From positions 4,342,501 to 4,406,500 of the forward strand of contig JAKNDB010000087.1 in the NCBI GenBank assembly GCA_024305405.1: a DNA stretch of 64,000 nt, read 5' to 3'. A program made the position numbers and the translations under genes. This document shows, in pieces, positions 27,124-41,128 of this stretch (the stretch's first letter is position 1; every line of letters begins with the position of its first letter). Origin of the DNA: Dirofilaria immitis (lineage: Eukaryota > Nematoda > Chromadorea > Rhabditida > Onchocercidae). Under the pieces are notes generated by a model, which was not told the origin of the DNA, ran no database searches, and worked only from the letters and a program-made list of their open reading frames with translations.

Positions 27124-30100
27124 ATGACATCGATGACATCGAACGTATCTCCTGAGACGACGACATCGACAATAAAACCACAAGCATCATCTACAAGTGA
27201 TCTAACATTGGTGGACTACTTTGTACTTGTCGGGCATGATAATAATGCTTTGCTTCAGGCAGCTATTTCAGTACTTTCGAAATTATAACATGAACTTTGT
27301 TAATTACTTTTGAATTATCAAATATGATTTAACCGCAAATTCCATTTATTGCACAATGCTTCTATGTCGTACATAAATTTATATTCTAAATTTATTATTC
27401 AGCATTTGATATACTTTAATTAAGCTTGAATTATCTAACTTCAATTCCGGATTGCTTCAGATTGAATCAGGTATGGCAAATAATTCAAGTGCTACCGAAC
27501 TATTGTACATCCCACCTTTAGAGCGGTCTTATGTTGCTTCAATTCTATACCATTTTCCGGAAAGACGTAGCGCATACTCTTTTCCATCCGAAATTGTTTC
27601 GGTACATATTTTATTTCTTTCAACATATAAACATTTAGTAGAAAAAAAGCTCTAATTTCATATAGATTAATCATACTACTCTGTTATGGCTTCGGTAGAC
27701 ATTTATAGAATGAAATCAAAACAAAGCTACGTAGGATGAAATCGGTACAAAAATGAGTATATATTCTTTTTCTGAGCGATTTTTGGTGAGGTCACATTTG
27801 AATGTTTTATGAAAATCTATTTCTTAAGCTGTGTATGCCGAAAGGTTTGAAATTTCATACACAGAACGATGTTCCATCTCCAGCTGTGCATACATTTGCG
27901 AATATTCGTGAAGACGGTTCACGTATTAACGGCTGCGCTCTTATTTACTATGAGATAAGTCTTTACTTTAGAACTAAAACTTCATCTTTTGTATTTGAGA
28001 TAAATGTTCTCATAGTGAATTAAAAACAGATTTCATTAATATTTTACGTTTCTCCCAGAATAAATCTTTAAATAGTGGATGGGACCAATCTCTCTAAAGA
28101 TTCTAGATCGATCGATAAAAATATCAGTAATGACTGATTTTCTTATGAAATTCAACATATATTTTTATTTGATGATTGGACAAGTGATCAGATACGGCGT
28201 TTCAAACATAAATAATAAATAATCATACACTAACAAATAATAAAATCTCTGAAAAGTTTTGGTAAACTTACGAATGGATCCTCGTCTAAACTTTGTTTTT
28301 CAATAACACATAGTTCCAAAAATAAATAAATTCTTATTTTCTGAAAAAAATTTAGGAAGTTAAAGATGCTAAATTATGTGAGCACATGTCGCAACTGCAT
28401 ACTGAACACGTGCGGGCCTTAACAGCTCGTGATAAAGCCACTGAGCGTTCACATGTTCGTCCCGGAACAGTTTCTGGTGGTACACATACTCTTCCTAGAG
28501 GAAATCGTAAGGTTCGTTTAAGTGGAAATGAATTATTTCCTTTGATACAAGAAATTTAAATTTCCAGTTAAACATTTTAATAATACGAATTCTGTCATGC
28601 CCTAGAATTCATTTATTTGCAGGATCGAGGAAAACGAACTTCATATTACGATTCAAGTCATTCTCGGCTTTATATGGCTAAATGTATCTGTCTGATTAGT
28701 CGCATTCCGTTTGTTTCTGCCGGTGAACATCTATTGACCGCACTTCATTCTGTATTCACATCAGATGTACAGCCTCCTCCACTTCCTCTAGAAAGTTATA
28801 TCTACTGGATTTTGAATGAGGTTCAGAAATTGTACTTAGTACATTTTAAAAATTTTTAAATTATTTCACCAAATTTAGATAGAATTATTCGTATTTCACC
28901 GTATTTTCTCCGAAGAATCAGTCGTGTCTTAATCATATTTTCTTCGAGACCTTAATTTAGAATAATTTGATTATAAAGTACTTATAGTTCAAGTTACACT
29001 CTCACTAATAATTTTAGGTTCCTTTGCCAGCTCCTGGTAGCACGCTAAAAATATGCTTAGATCATATTGACATTGTTCTACAAAGGCCAGGTCCTAATGA
29101 ATTGCCTTTTTTCGATCACTCAATCAGTTCGTTGTTCAATTTGCTCACTGTTGATAAATTTCTACGACTTTTCACTTGCTTTCTTCTTGAACATCAAATA
29201 TTATTGTGCTCAAAAAGTTAGTATTTCTATTTTGCTGTATTTCAGACTTTTTCTGTGGTTTCAATGATTTATGTTGCAGTGCTATTGCATTACTTTTTTC
29301 AGAACTATCATTCTGAATTTATTTTCGTGTTCATTATATGTAGGTTTTCAACGGTTAATGTTGGTAGCTGAAAGCTTATGTTCGCTAGCATTTCCATTCC
29401 GTTGGCAACTTGCATATGTTCCAATTTTGCCCTACTCACAGTTAAAGTTTATGGAAGCACCAGTGCCTTTTGTAATGGGTTTATGTTACGAAGACACCAT
29501 ATCAGAACAGGTTTTTCAGGTTTGCAGCAATAAAGGCTAAATTTTCATATTTTTGAGTAATGACTGCAGATCTTTTGGAGATATGCGTCTTTGTAAATTA
29601 GAAAATTTAAAAAAACTGATAATTCTTTGTTGAGAAAAAATCTTTGGAATTTAGGGCAACATGTGCGTCCTAGATATCGATTCCGGTGTGCTAAATATGC
29701 CGGAAGATGTACCACCACTACCAGATAGAGCTGAATTTGCGGGAGAAGTTGCAAGTGTTCTTATGAGGTCATATTTTATATTTCTATTACGAGTGCATTG
29801 ATTTTAGTGATATGAAGAGAAATTCAGGTCTGGACGTCTTTTCAGTTACATGGATTTAAGCGTGTGAACTTGTTGGAATACAATAAAATATTTGTCGTAT
29901 TCTGGTTTTAATTTTTCTCAACTGTTTAAAGGGAGTAGAAGGCAAACATTCACTATGAAATAATTATTACATGTGAAGTTGAAAGAAAAATTCGAAAGCG
30001 AAAAATAAGTTTCTGCAATAATTTTATTCCTTTCGTTTAGATATGAAGAGCAAAATTCACTTCTGAACAGTGAAACAGTGAAGAGACAGGTCGGAACTGC

Positions 30101-33100
30101 AGGAGAAAGTGATTGGTATAGGAATCGTATGTCTCGTTCATTTGATGACGAAACATTGTCAGATATGCTAGAGAAAGATAATTATTCCAGACAAATGGTG
30201 TCAAGAAAGGATCTTGCTCCATTGCCTTTTGACGTTTTGAAGCAGAGCGAAGTTTTGGCTAGGTAATTATATGCGTCACTCCATCGGTTATTTATTTTTA
30301 GGATTATAAATTTACTGTTGTGTTGATATAAATAGTTTGTTCAGAGTCATCATTTTTGCTTAATCATTATAAAACCTTTTAGAGTTGCTGCAATTGCTCA
30401 TCGTGCAGGCGTTAGCATACCATATGAAAATATTCAGAGAGAATTACAATCAAATGATTTTTATACGAATTCATCAGTGTGTAGAGAATATTTTAAAGTA
30501 AGTCGGATGATTTCTCTCAAGATCTTCTAGTGATGTTATCTAAAGTCTCAGAAACTATTCAAATAGGATTGATAAAAATTGCTGAAACACTATAAAGAGT
30601 ATCCAATTAACGATATGTATTTTTACTGCAGTAGAAGATTATTTTTCTTGTTGAAGGCTAATATGTTGTTTGATTCTATTTGATTCTATATTTTTGTTAA
30701 TATAAATTTAAGAATTGAGATTTGAATATTTAATATTCATGGGAACTCTTTAGGATATGAAAATAAATAATGCCATTCGTGAAGTGTTTATCAATCGATT
30801 TGCATGGCTTCTTTACTCCTATGAACATTTTGTTATCAACGCTGCGTATCCAGATCTCGAGACGTATTTTGATAGTCGGGAATCGTTTACCAATTTTGAT
30901 AAAGCAGCTTTTCTTTCCGACCAACCGAATAAAAATTTACCTTTTTGGCTGCATTTTTGGAAACACAAGTATGAGATCTTAGTTCATGTTTTCTTTATTT
31001 TTCATAATTTATTTAACATTCATTTGGTCTGATTTCTATTTTATCTTGTTTAATGAAAATTCTTTAGTTGCATAGTTGTTGAAATTTGATTGTTTTGATG
31101 CACATGAGTTTGATGTCTTTTTCAGATGTTCACTTCATTTATTGATGCAAAGATTGTTTCGCAGTGGGAAACTGCAGACGAAAATCTCCAAATCTTTGAT
31201 TCTCGAATACAGACTTTGCGTACGAAGTACGGCCTTCAGATGGTGCGTACTCCTACTTATGAGAAAGCTCCATCATCCTTCGATTCAGGTAATCTTACGT
31301 TAAATCCCTTTTTATTTATATATCGGGTATTAATTTTCCGGTTATTATTAGTATGTTTATGTTTTTTTACTTTCAATTCTACATCTAAATCACTAATTTT
31401 TCAATAAATTGTTAATACTTCAACCAATTTGAATGACATAAAGTCAAATAGTTGGTCTTTTTTGATCTACTGGGATATTTGATGAAGCCATATGTCTCTA
31501 CAATCTTTAATTATGATTACCATTGAATAAATTAACAATGAATCTTTGAAGTAATGTTATTTGAATAGAACATAATGAAATAGGAAGTGAAGTTTACATG
31601 ACAAAAATAGCGAATAGTTATAAACAAATTAAAATAAGCAACCGTGATGATTTCGAGCAATGTTTGTTTTATCATTTTGGAACTTTTCTATAGAAGAAAC
31701 GATAACAAAACGTGAAGAAGCACTTGATTATATTGTTCCTCTACCACATGAGCTTTCTGGTACATCAGCAAAAGTTTACGACGGTACATTTCCGGAGCTT
31801 AATGAAACTGTTCTGGAAGGTTCTTGTGTACAAAGTCCAATGCCATCACCATGGAAACAACGGCATCGAAGGTTACGGCCAAAGTTACTAGAGGTCAACC
31901 TCTACGAGTTATCTTTATGTAGTTTGTATATCCCTAAATCAGTACGGATTTCTAAAATAATTATTAGATATTTCTAATAAATATATTGACTAAATTACTT
32001 CGAAATTAATTTTATTGCAGAGTATTACTGTGGATGGTATCATACCAATAAATAAACAGAATTCATATAAATCAGATACACCAAAGCAAATAGCACATCA
32101 GAACTGGAAATTTGTTGAGCAGCTGTTGAAAGAGACTAAAAGTAAACATTTGGTTGCACCAGTTTAATATATCCATGTTCTAGTTATGTTAGACATATCA
32201 ATAAAGATATATATGGAATAAGCAAGAAATCATGTGAATCTAAAAATTAATTTATTGTTTTAGATAAAACAAAGCGAATGCTTGTGGAAAAAATGGGCAG
32301 AGAAGCACTGCAGCTTGGACACAGCGATGCTGTTGTGAATGGTCTTGAAGAGAACACTTTAGTTGCTTCATTTTGTGATTTGTTGGAACGAATCTGGGCC
32401 CACGGTTCAGTAAATAAACAGGTATTTTGTTAAATCAGTAATGAATTAAAACGTTTATTAGCAACTATTATGAGATTTCGAAGTACAGCTCAATTATTAC
32501 TCAGATTTGGCTACTAAATAACGTGTGATTATGAGTTTCGGATCTTTTGTTATTTTTGATGAACTATTCAACATACAATTGCTAATCTTTGAATTAAAAA
32601 TACTTATGATTTAAACAAGCAAAATTTTAAGAAAATTCCAGAAAAGGTCTAAAAAAGAAATTTTTGAAAAATTGGACAAAAATAATCAATTTGGTTCGTT
32701 TTTGTACTGGTGATAGAATAAATCAGTTTGGAAATTTAATGAATTTATTGTTTGTTGTTTTATTTGTCTACAGCGTCTCATCAATATCAAAATATAAAAC
32801 TTTTGTCGCCAAAAAATTTTTTAAATTAAAATTTTTTAAATTAAAAGTAAGAATTAATAACGATTACATTATTCAACTATATCAGTATTATTATTATCAC
32901 GAGAATTTTACCATTGTGTTTTCAAGACAGATTGAGAAAATTAATTACAAACAGTTCAGTTATTCATTTCTTTATGAACATACTTTTTAGGGTAAATCAT
33001 CTTTATGGGCTCATATTTTGCATCATCAAGAAATTGAGAAATTGGGAATATTATCTCGTGGTTCTATGCGAAGAAATTTAGCACTTACTCCAGGTAAGTA

Positions 33101-36100
33101 TCTTTACTGGAAATATAAGAATGTTTAAGGTATTTTTGGACAAAATATCTTGTAAATAACTTGAATGGAAGAGAATTTATTGATAATTTATTTTATTATT
33201 GACGGTTTCCGTGTTAATAAGCATCTATTTTTAAAACACGACACTGTCGATTCATTGTTGAAAACAGCACTTATGAGAATATTTGTGAATCGTGATATAC
33301 CAATTTTTTGAAATGAAAAAATCTTAGGCAGTTACTGATTTCTTTGAGAATATGACGTTAACATTTGAATAGATTGAAAGCAGTTTATAGCATTTGCGTG
33401 GTTGCTATTCCGTCGTCGCTTTGAGCGTAAGCAACATTTTATATTATCTATTTTGTGACTGAAGCTTTTATAGTACTTTTATGTTTTCGTAATGGTGATC
33501 TGACAGCGTAAATGTGCGTTCTGTTGTTAAATAATGCTTTAAATGACGTGCACAGTGATGACACGTATATCTTGTTAATTTTTGGATAGTTGTTCAGATT
33601 TGTCGTTTTTATTTCATCAAAGTTCGTCATTGTATGTCGGCTTTTGCAAATACTTTTGTCTTTATGCGATGTATACATCTTATAACCTAGTTTATATTCG
33701 GATAAATGAAAATTTGACCAATCTGACGATTCGGAGACAGAGTTTTGAGGAAAATAATAGAGATGTAAGCGCCAAAATTATATCTTAATATCTACTTTTG
33801 CATCATTTGAAGTAAAGTTTCTTCATTATATCCTTATCATTTATCACAATATGTCGATATATTCATCCTCTCTCTCAGATTCTAATCAATGAATGTGAAG
33901 TCCTTTTTAAATTGTCATTCTTAAACATTCTTTATCGTTTTTCCTCTTTTTTTTTTTAGCAAATACCCTTTTTTTTTTTTTTTTTTTTAGCAATACTCTT
34001 CTAATGGATCTATTGTCGAAGTTCAGGATATTTCAGCGGAGATGGTGGAAAACTTATTAAAATAGGATTCCAAGATTCATTTTTGGAAATTTTATTTGCA
34101 TCATGTCTACTCAGCCAATTCTAGGTGTAGTTGAGATAGAGTATAAGCTACACAACGAGCAAGAGTACATAAAACAAGAAAAGAAGACATTCGTAAGTGC
34201 CATGGATGAGGATTCAATTAACGAGCTTGCACGAAGTATTCGTCGGCAATACATTGATGATCCTCATGCACCTGGCTGGTCTCTTCCAATTCTTCGTGCA
34301 GCTAATTTCATTTGTGATAAATTGAGTTCGAGCGTGAACAGCAGCATGGAATATTCGAATTGGAAATCATCAGCTCGAACAGCAAACGTATCATCAAATC
34401 TGATTGTTTTTGGACGTTCCAGATCACCACAGAAAATATCGAGGAAGGGGCTATTTTGCATAGAGCAAGTTCCTTTGATGGTAAGATTTTGAATGATATC
34501 AAGTTTGACGTAGTTCAGTTTGCTTACAGTTAATCACCGGCAGTCTAATGTTGCATGTATCCTACTAGTAATTGTTTCGCTTAACATTTTACAACAGTGA
34601 TAAGCGTTCATTTATTGATTTGTAACTACAAATTAACTTTTAAATCAAGAACTGGGATTGATTGTTTCTTTAATTTACTGATTTTTCGAATAGTATTAGT
34701 CTTTGATATTTAGCTACCTGTCAGATATAGACCCATATGTTAAATCTTCCTGCAGACAGCTATGCTCTGTTTATGACTTATATTGTTTTGATGGTAGTGG
34801 TTGACTTCATTATGTTTTGAATAATTAAATTACAAAAAATAATTAGAAAAATCAACCGTAACTTTTCTACTCATGTTTTGCGCCATGCTAACTCTTATTT
34901 CTAACTGAACTTAATAAAGTAAAATATTTTATTTAGACGCAAATCGTATATTTAATTTTAATAACCGATAGCAAATTTTGAATTCTTTATTTATTTTTTA
35001 GTTTAGATATTTCAATCAGATTATTCTATCCACTTCTTTTGAAATCGTTTATTAGATTTTGGGACCATATCATATCTATGTAATGCAACGTGTTCCTTCT
35101 GCTCTAACACTTGCTTTTTGTGTTTGATATATTTCTGTAGAAGAATTTAAATAACAAAGTGACTATTCTATCCATTCTTAGTATTTATCTATTTTACTTC
35201 TCTATCATTATGTTATGTTTGGTCAAACTTACTTAAAATCATCGGCACATTCTCTAACACTAGATTGCACTACATAAAATTGCTTAATAAACACTAAGAT
35301 TGAAAGGTCAGTTCTTTTGCTTCCGCTAAATGAGAGCTGTAAATTATTTCGATTGTTCAGCAAGTCAAGTTGTTAGCGGTTATGGTTCTTTTAACTCTTC
35401 TACAATGGTATAACTGCTAGTAGGAAAAATAGTTGGAATTTTACTTCCAAATTGCATTTTCATTCTTTGCACATATATATTCGTTGTTACTTTCGGCACA
35501 ATTAAAAAACAAAAGTGTGTAAACTTATTAAACTCAAAATTTATGTCGTGTCTACTTTCAAGTCTTTTTTTTATAATTCATGCTTTTGCGATATAAAGCT
35601 TGAGATATAAAATTCTCTTTGCTTGTTAATGTTTTATTTTTTAAATTTCATAAAACTTTGATCAAATACGTATTTTCTAGACTTTACTCCATATTGGACC
35701 ACAGCTGGAAGCAGTGCTAATAAAAATGTAAGTAATTCGTCGCGTAAGAAGAATAATTCGAGAACTGGTAGTCCCGATATTCGACAATTCCTTGCACCAT
35801 TACCTGTGAATATTGCTTATGATTTGAAGTATGTCGGAATCTTCAAAATGTATTTTAAAAAATGTAAATAGAAGAAAAAATATTATTAGATGGAATAACG
35901 TGGTTTTTGTTCAGATATATTTTCTTGTATTAAAAAAAAACAACGGATTATTGAACGATGTTTCAGGAATGTTTTACGTATGTCAGATATCAAAACGGAT
36001 ATCGGTTATGCGCGAGCCTTTGTTCGTCTCGCTTTAGAAAGAAAACTTCTTCATAAGCACCTTAAAACTGTTCTTGGAAACATTCATCTTTTACAGTTAG

Positions 36101-39100
36101 TTTAGTCTTATTAATAATCAGTTTTTAAATTTTGGCGATTTACACCTGTGTTTGGAGAACTAGTATCGTTATGTAGAAGATAAAAGTATAAATGACATTT
36201 GACACTTTTGGCTTCGTTTGCCGCAGTTATTTTATGATGGAATTTAACTTACTTTAATTTTTGAAACCAATACGTTTTTTTTTGCTATCAAAGTGGACTA
36301 CATTAATTGGAGTAAAACTAATTAAGTAAACTCTCGGATGAGATAAACATTAATAGATGTGGAGTTGCGGAAATATTTCCACGTAACCTATTTTCACAAA
36401 CATTACTTTATTAAGTACTCTTAAATCTGGTTTAAACACGAAAAGTTTGTTTGTTTCCAGACAGCTGTATAAACGCTATGCCTTCTTGCGGTGTGATGAT
36501 GAAAAGGAGCAATTTCTGTATCATGTATTATCACTAAATGCGGCTGAATTTAACTGTTTTACCAACTCTTTCAAGCAAACAAGTCATTTGCTCATACTTT
36601 CACTGTTTTTTTAGGAATCGTATGCATTTATACTCTGATATAAATGTTAACCAAGATTATGGATCAACTTTAGTTATTGAAAAGCTTGTGTGCTTATCAT
36701 TTAACCTAGCAGAGCGTCAAAAATCAGTTTTGAATATTTTAATCGTTTTGTTGGAAAATAATGATATGCAGAAAAATTATGAACGACATCACTAAACTTA
36801 GTGCACTTTTTTATATTACATTAATTTTTGAAGTATCTGGCAGTCATGAAGTGCATTTCAGCATTACTTTTAATTTGGATTTTATAGTTTTCCTAGACGA
36901 AAATTAATACTCAGAGGAAGAAACATTATAGATGATAAATTAATGCTCAGAGGAAGAAATCTCACGTCCGTCTATTACGGTAGTATTATCGCGTTCTCTA
37001 CCCACACGTTCCACTTCGTTGTTTCAGAAATGCAGTACCGTGTTTTATTGGTTAATCGCAATTCTCGTTCTGTTATTTCATGGCCGGTGTGGATCACAAT
37101 AACAGGATCGTTGTGTTCAACAAATCCCATCGAACTAAAGCGGGGCATACTTGATTTCACATTTGATGTAAGTAGACAGAATTATTCTCCTGTAGATTTT
37201 TTTTAAACTGTTATTAAATAGGAAAACTGGATTTTAGGCAGCATCTAATCCTTAATTTTTAAAAACGGAGAAAATTCGAAGATAATTCTTGGTTGGTTCA
37301 AAGATAATTCTTCGTTTGATAAATTTTTAAATAAATATTTTGAAAGAAAAAAACATTGTTTTATTATTTTATTCAAAAACTGACTACTTTTGATGTTCAT
37401 CACTTATTGAAAAAAGTTTATTTCGAAATTTTTAGTATAGAAATCTTGGTATATTATCAACATTAAGAATTGGACATGGTAATTTAAATGTTTCTAATGG
37501 AGCACCACCGAAATGGTTTCTTGATTATGTTTGTGATATTTTTATTTTTCAAAATATTTAAAATTTTATGGTATTATATAATCAGCTGTATAGTTGCTCT
37601 TTGCATGAAGTTTATAATATTCATAAGTTTCATTTATAGGTTATAGTGCGAAATGAAATAACGGGGCAAAGTTATCGCTTTAACTGTGGGCGTTGGTTCG
37701 GTAAAGGAATTGATGATGACTCTTTAGAAAGATTGCTTGTTGCTGAAAAAGAACCACAGGTATGTATATTCCAATGTTTTGTCGGTAAAGTATAGTCATC
37801 AAGAGTTGTATTTCACTTTTGATTAGGGAAATTATTTGCGAATGTGAATAGAAGATTGATCTGAATTTTAAACTTTATAAATTTGTTACTATCATTAATA
37901 GTTATAACGAAATAGTGAGCATTTAGCGAAAAATGAATATTAAAATAAATTGGATTTATTGATTATAGATTGATCCAAGCGAGATAATATTGGATGAATA
38001 TTCTTCGGAACGTGTTGTTAAAGCTAGCTTAAAGAATCGAACTCCTCCTCGTTCTCGTTCACCAAGTATTAACCGAGCTGAAACATCGACTCGTAAGTCA
38101 TCAAGTAATATTTTAAAAAATATTTTTCCGGTGCATATCTCTTTCTTGTCTATTTAATATAATAGTAGAAATTATGAAAACTCCAAGTCAGTTCTATTTG
38201 CTTAGGGCTGGGTTAAAGTATGGATTTGTCAAAAATTGTAAATGTCAAGTATTTCTTTGATGCAATTCAAGGAATCACAAACTCCTAATTTAAACTTGCA
38301 AAGTGCTAAACTTTTATTTCCGAATACTTGCAGGTGCACATTTGACAGAAATTCAACAACAACTGGGAGAAGCGGTAAATGCATTAGTGAAATACTTCTA
38401 TACAAGTGCGGAAGCTCGTAGTCGGAGTGAATTGACGCAGTTACTTTGTGCACCAGGAAAAGGCTTCGTAAGCGTAATGGTTGCTGTTTTTTTATATGGT
38501 CGTCAGGATTCCATTTGGTCTGCTCGTCTTTTTCGTTTACACTATCCATGGGATTACATCGGTATATTCACAGAATTGTAGTAAAATTTCGAAATATTTC
38601 AAATTTAGAAATTTCATTTTTTAATTCAGTCTTCACAATATTTGTTATCCAAGAGAAAAAGAAAGATTAATTAGATTTTCCACAAAGCGTTTCAGATAGT
38701 CGGGTGACAAATAGCTTTGCTGATATAATAATGTACAATAGTTTTTGATCTGTTATGTTTCAGAGAAGGTATGCGTTTGGTTTTGGGATCTAATACGTGT
38801 AGAAGATGCAAAAGGCTAACTCGGGAGCAACGTTCTCTTATTACTCAAGCATGCCGCCTTGTTCATTGCATTTCTTCCAATACTTTTCTGGGGAAAGATG
38901 GGAAATTCCAATTATTCATTTTAATTACTGTCCGGTAAAAATTACTTCTATAGATTGTTTCATACTACTCATAAATTTTATTAATCCATTCAGAATTAGA
39001 AATTGATATGTAACTTTTTCTTTCACTTAAGAAACTACATGAAAATGGAATCTAGATAAACTTAAAAATTTTTCCAGAGATCATATATTGTCGGGATTGT

Positions 39101-39258
39101 TACCGTTAATGGCTTGGACTCCGATAACGTCGCAGATGTACGAAGAGCCATCCTTCTTACGAACACCTCACTATTTAAATTACTTGTCGAAATTGATTAG
39201 TTCACTTAATGAATTCCAATTTGTCTTGGAAAAATCACTTACGTATGGCATAGAATAA
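27124..39258 (+). CDS. DENND5: DENND5 (Rab6-interacting protein 1) orthologue
   Basis: About 1,336 residues from 26 exons (first 27124-27270, last 39078-39258). Domains in order: tripartite DENN (about 35-600: [51 protein letters not shown]), RUN1 (about 770-985: [37 protein letters not shown]), PLAT (about 990-1100, ending [12 protein letters not shown] and [12 protein letters not shown]) and RUN2 (about 1145-1320, ending LGKDGKFQL and TYGIE). Human DENND5A is 1,287 residues. The family provides Rab GEF/effector activity (Rab39; Rab6 binding) in Golgi-endosome traffic. Other exons include 27461-27601, 27829-27954, 28356-28511, 28623-28820, 30041-30262, 32264-32421, 36461-36582, 37640-37759 and 38334-38561. 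Two exons lack one base: 30754-30968 (T run 30942-30946) and 38764-38934 (GG at 38814-38815). Exon 3 ends at a non-GT donor (ATAAGT, 27955). Confidence 0.95.
33669..34065 (+). CDS. alternative terminal exons of dennd5 or nested small gene
   Basis: Two exons, 33669-33764 (open upstream to the acceptor AACCTAG at about 33690) and 33991-34065, joined in phase 0 across a GTAAGC...TTTTAG intron. They encode residues such as [20 protein letters not shown] followed by [18 protein letters not shown] and a stop. Entered from the acceptor near 33690, the first exon is in phase with dennd5 exon 16. The simplest reading is therefore an alternative 3' end that would give a DENND5 protein stopped inside RUN1, without PLAT and RUN2. 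Alternatively it is an independent 56-residue nested gene starting at 33669. No homologue recognised. Confidence 0.35.
34103..34568 (+). CDS. nested hypothetical gene in dennd5 intron 16
   Basis: Open frame of 126 codons from ATG 34103 to a GTAAGA donor at 34481. A 49-base intron and the acceptor TTGCTTACAG lead to a 13-codon last exon (34530-34568, stop TAG), giving about 138 residues. The sequence looks like real protein ([50 protein letters not shown]) and is too long to be likely by chance in such AT-rich DNA. It starts 37 bases after the stop of the preceding nested exons, a spacing that would also fit an operon-like arrangement. Its end phase does not fit dennd5 exon 17. I recognise no domain. 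Confidence 0.4.
36901..36959. repeat. short direct repeat in dennd5 intron 19
   Basis: AAATTAAT(A/G)CTCAGAGG plus AAGAAA occurs at 36901-36923 and again at 36937-36959. Confidence 0.8.
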
Positions 39259-41128
39259 CTTCAAATTTTGAAATTTTATTGTTGCAGAGAATTATCCATA
39301 CAGAATACTGAATTTTCCTTTGTTTTTTTTTATCTTCTTTATTTACTTCAGGTATTGTTTCGAAGCTTTCAAGTATTATGAAATTTCAATTATGTTTTAA
39401 AGATAAGAAGAGAAATTCTTGTATTTCTAGAATCATTCTCTTAGTTAGCAGCAATTATAATTTCCAAATTTTCATTTTTACTTTTTGATTCTATTTTATA
39501 TGTAGAAAAGTCATAATTGAGATTTGTGAAGAAAACCTAAAAGACCTGTAGGAATGCTCGATAGAACAACAGTGTTTTGTTGAATCTTTTACTCGTATAA
39601 TCTTCTGCTTTATGCTGAAAATCATTTACCATTTTAGACACAGTCATTTCAAGCAGCTTTTTTCGGTGCATCGATTAAAAAGTGAAAAATATCGTTGCTT
39701 TCGTTCTATGTTGTTTTTATTCTGAAATAATTATCAAAACTGCATAAATTCTTAATTTTTCGAACATCATGAGATTATGCTTCTTTATTAAATATAATTC
39801 GGCTAGAATTTGTTGATTCTATATTTTTTAAATTGAGGCATACTTCATGTCGACCCATTTCATATATTTAATGGGAGGAAGTTTACTTCCAACTGATATA
39901 CTTGAATTTTTTTCGCACAATCTTCGTGAAATTACGAACCTTTTGATGAATTTCTGTCCAGGCTTTCTTAAATTAATAAAACTATAAATTTAAAGCTATT
40001 AAACTGTTTTTCTTCGAATGTCCAAAGTTCCGAACCTTTTTACTGATGAAATTATAAATCTTGTTACATTTCTAGCTTGCTGCATAATTTAAACATTGAT
40101 AAATTGCTACTGAATAGCTTGCAATACATAGGTTGCGCCAAAGGATCTTATCCGCAGTTAGTATAATAAGAGTCATGGGACTCAAGATACGATATTTTTC
40201 GACTGAATTATTACGGATTATTTAGTTATTTTGAAAGAATTCATTTCATCGAGTTACTCATTTTGAAGGACTTATTTCAGTGCTTTTTTCATTATATGAC
40301 ATTTTTATTCTTGGAGTCTTTCAGTTTTAGCAAATACTATTATTTCCACAGATTTTTGAAATTACAATTTCAGTTTTATTTGATTGTGTGATACTGTTTT
40401 TCTGCTTTCCCTTGTTTCATTGTCTTTGTTCTTCTATTATTTGCAAATCTATTTACTTTGCGGATGAACTTTTGAAATTGGTGAATTGCATTTCAAAAAT
40501 ATGTGTAGTCGTATTTTTCTATATTTCTATATATAAATGATGCACTTGTTTAATATGAAAATTCATGTTATATTTCACCATTATTATTGAGAAATTAGAA
40601 AAACATATGACTAAGGGTTTTTTTAGCAAAATTATCCTTAAGAGGATTTCCTTTTTTAGATTTGTGGCTCCATGCTGTTTCGACGGCTGAGATTTTGAAA
40701 TCTGAAGACAATGTAGTAAAGATAGTTCAAGATACTCAGAGATTTGAGTATTTTATGATTAGATTTGTTTCCAGAAGACCATGGGATTTTGATATTTCAA
40801 TCTCTGTATGAGTTCTCATTTTGTAGAAGTGTTTGCAAGACTTGGATTTTTTTATTAATCGATTGACTTACAGTGGTTAGTTTGTTTAATTCAGTATTTT
40901 TCCCTATGACGAGGTAAAATCATAAAAATAATTGCAATCTTTTTCGGAAATGATTACAGAAATAATTACAACTTTTTTTGGGAAGGGGATTTGCATTCTT
41001 TCGGGAGGGCTGGGCGAGAAATATGTGAATAGGAAATTCGTTCAATGGGTGGAAGTTATATTAATTTCAAATTTACGCAAAATTTATGGGAAATCAGTAT
41101 AAATTGCATTAAGTGATCAACAATCAAT
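39259..41128. other. intergenic region between dennd5 and the transporter gene
   Basis: 1.9 kb of very T-rich plus strand. No coding frame, RNA gene or repeat that I can support. Confidence 0.5.

Larger units (their letters stand above)
33094..35680 (+). other. largest dennd5 intron, with nested coding-like exons
   Basis: The 2.6-kb intron 16 of the DENND5 gene. It contains two groups of same-strand coding-like sequence (separate entries at 33669 and 34103), a duplicated polypyrimidine/acceptor at 33945-33990 including a run of 20 T, and otherwise AT-rich DNA. Confidence 0.6.

Noticed and set aside
36616..36795. Open frame after TTTTTTTAG inside dennd5 intron 19
   Set aside because: Entering from exon 19 in phase hits a stop at once, and exons 19 and 20 join perfectly without it.
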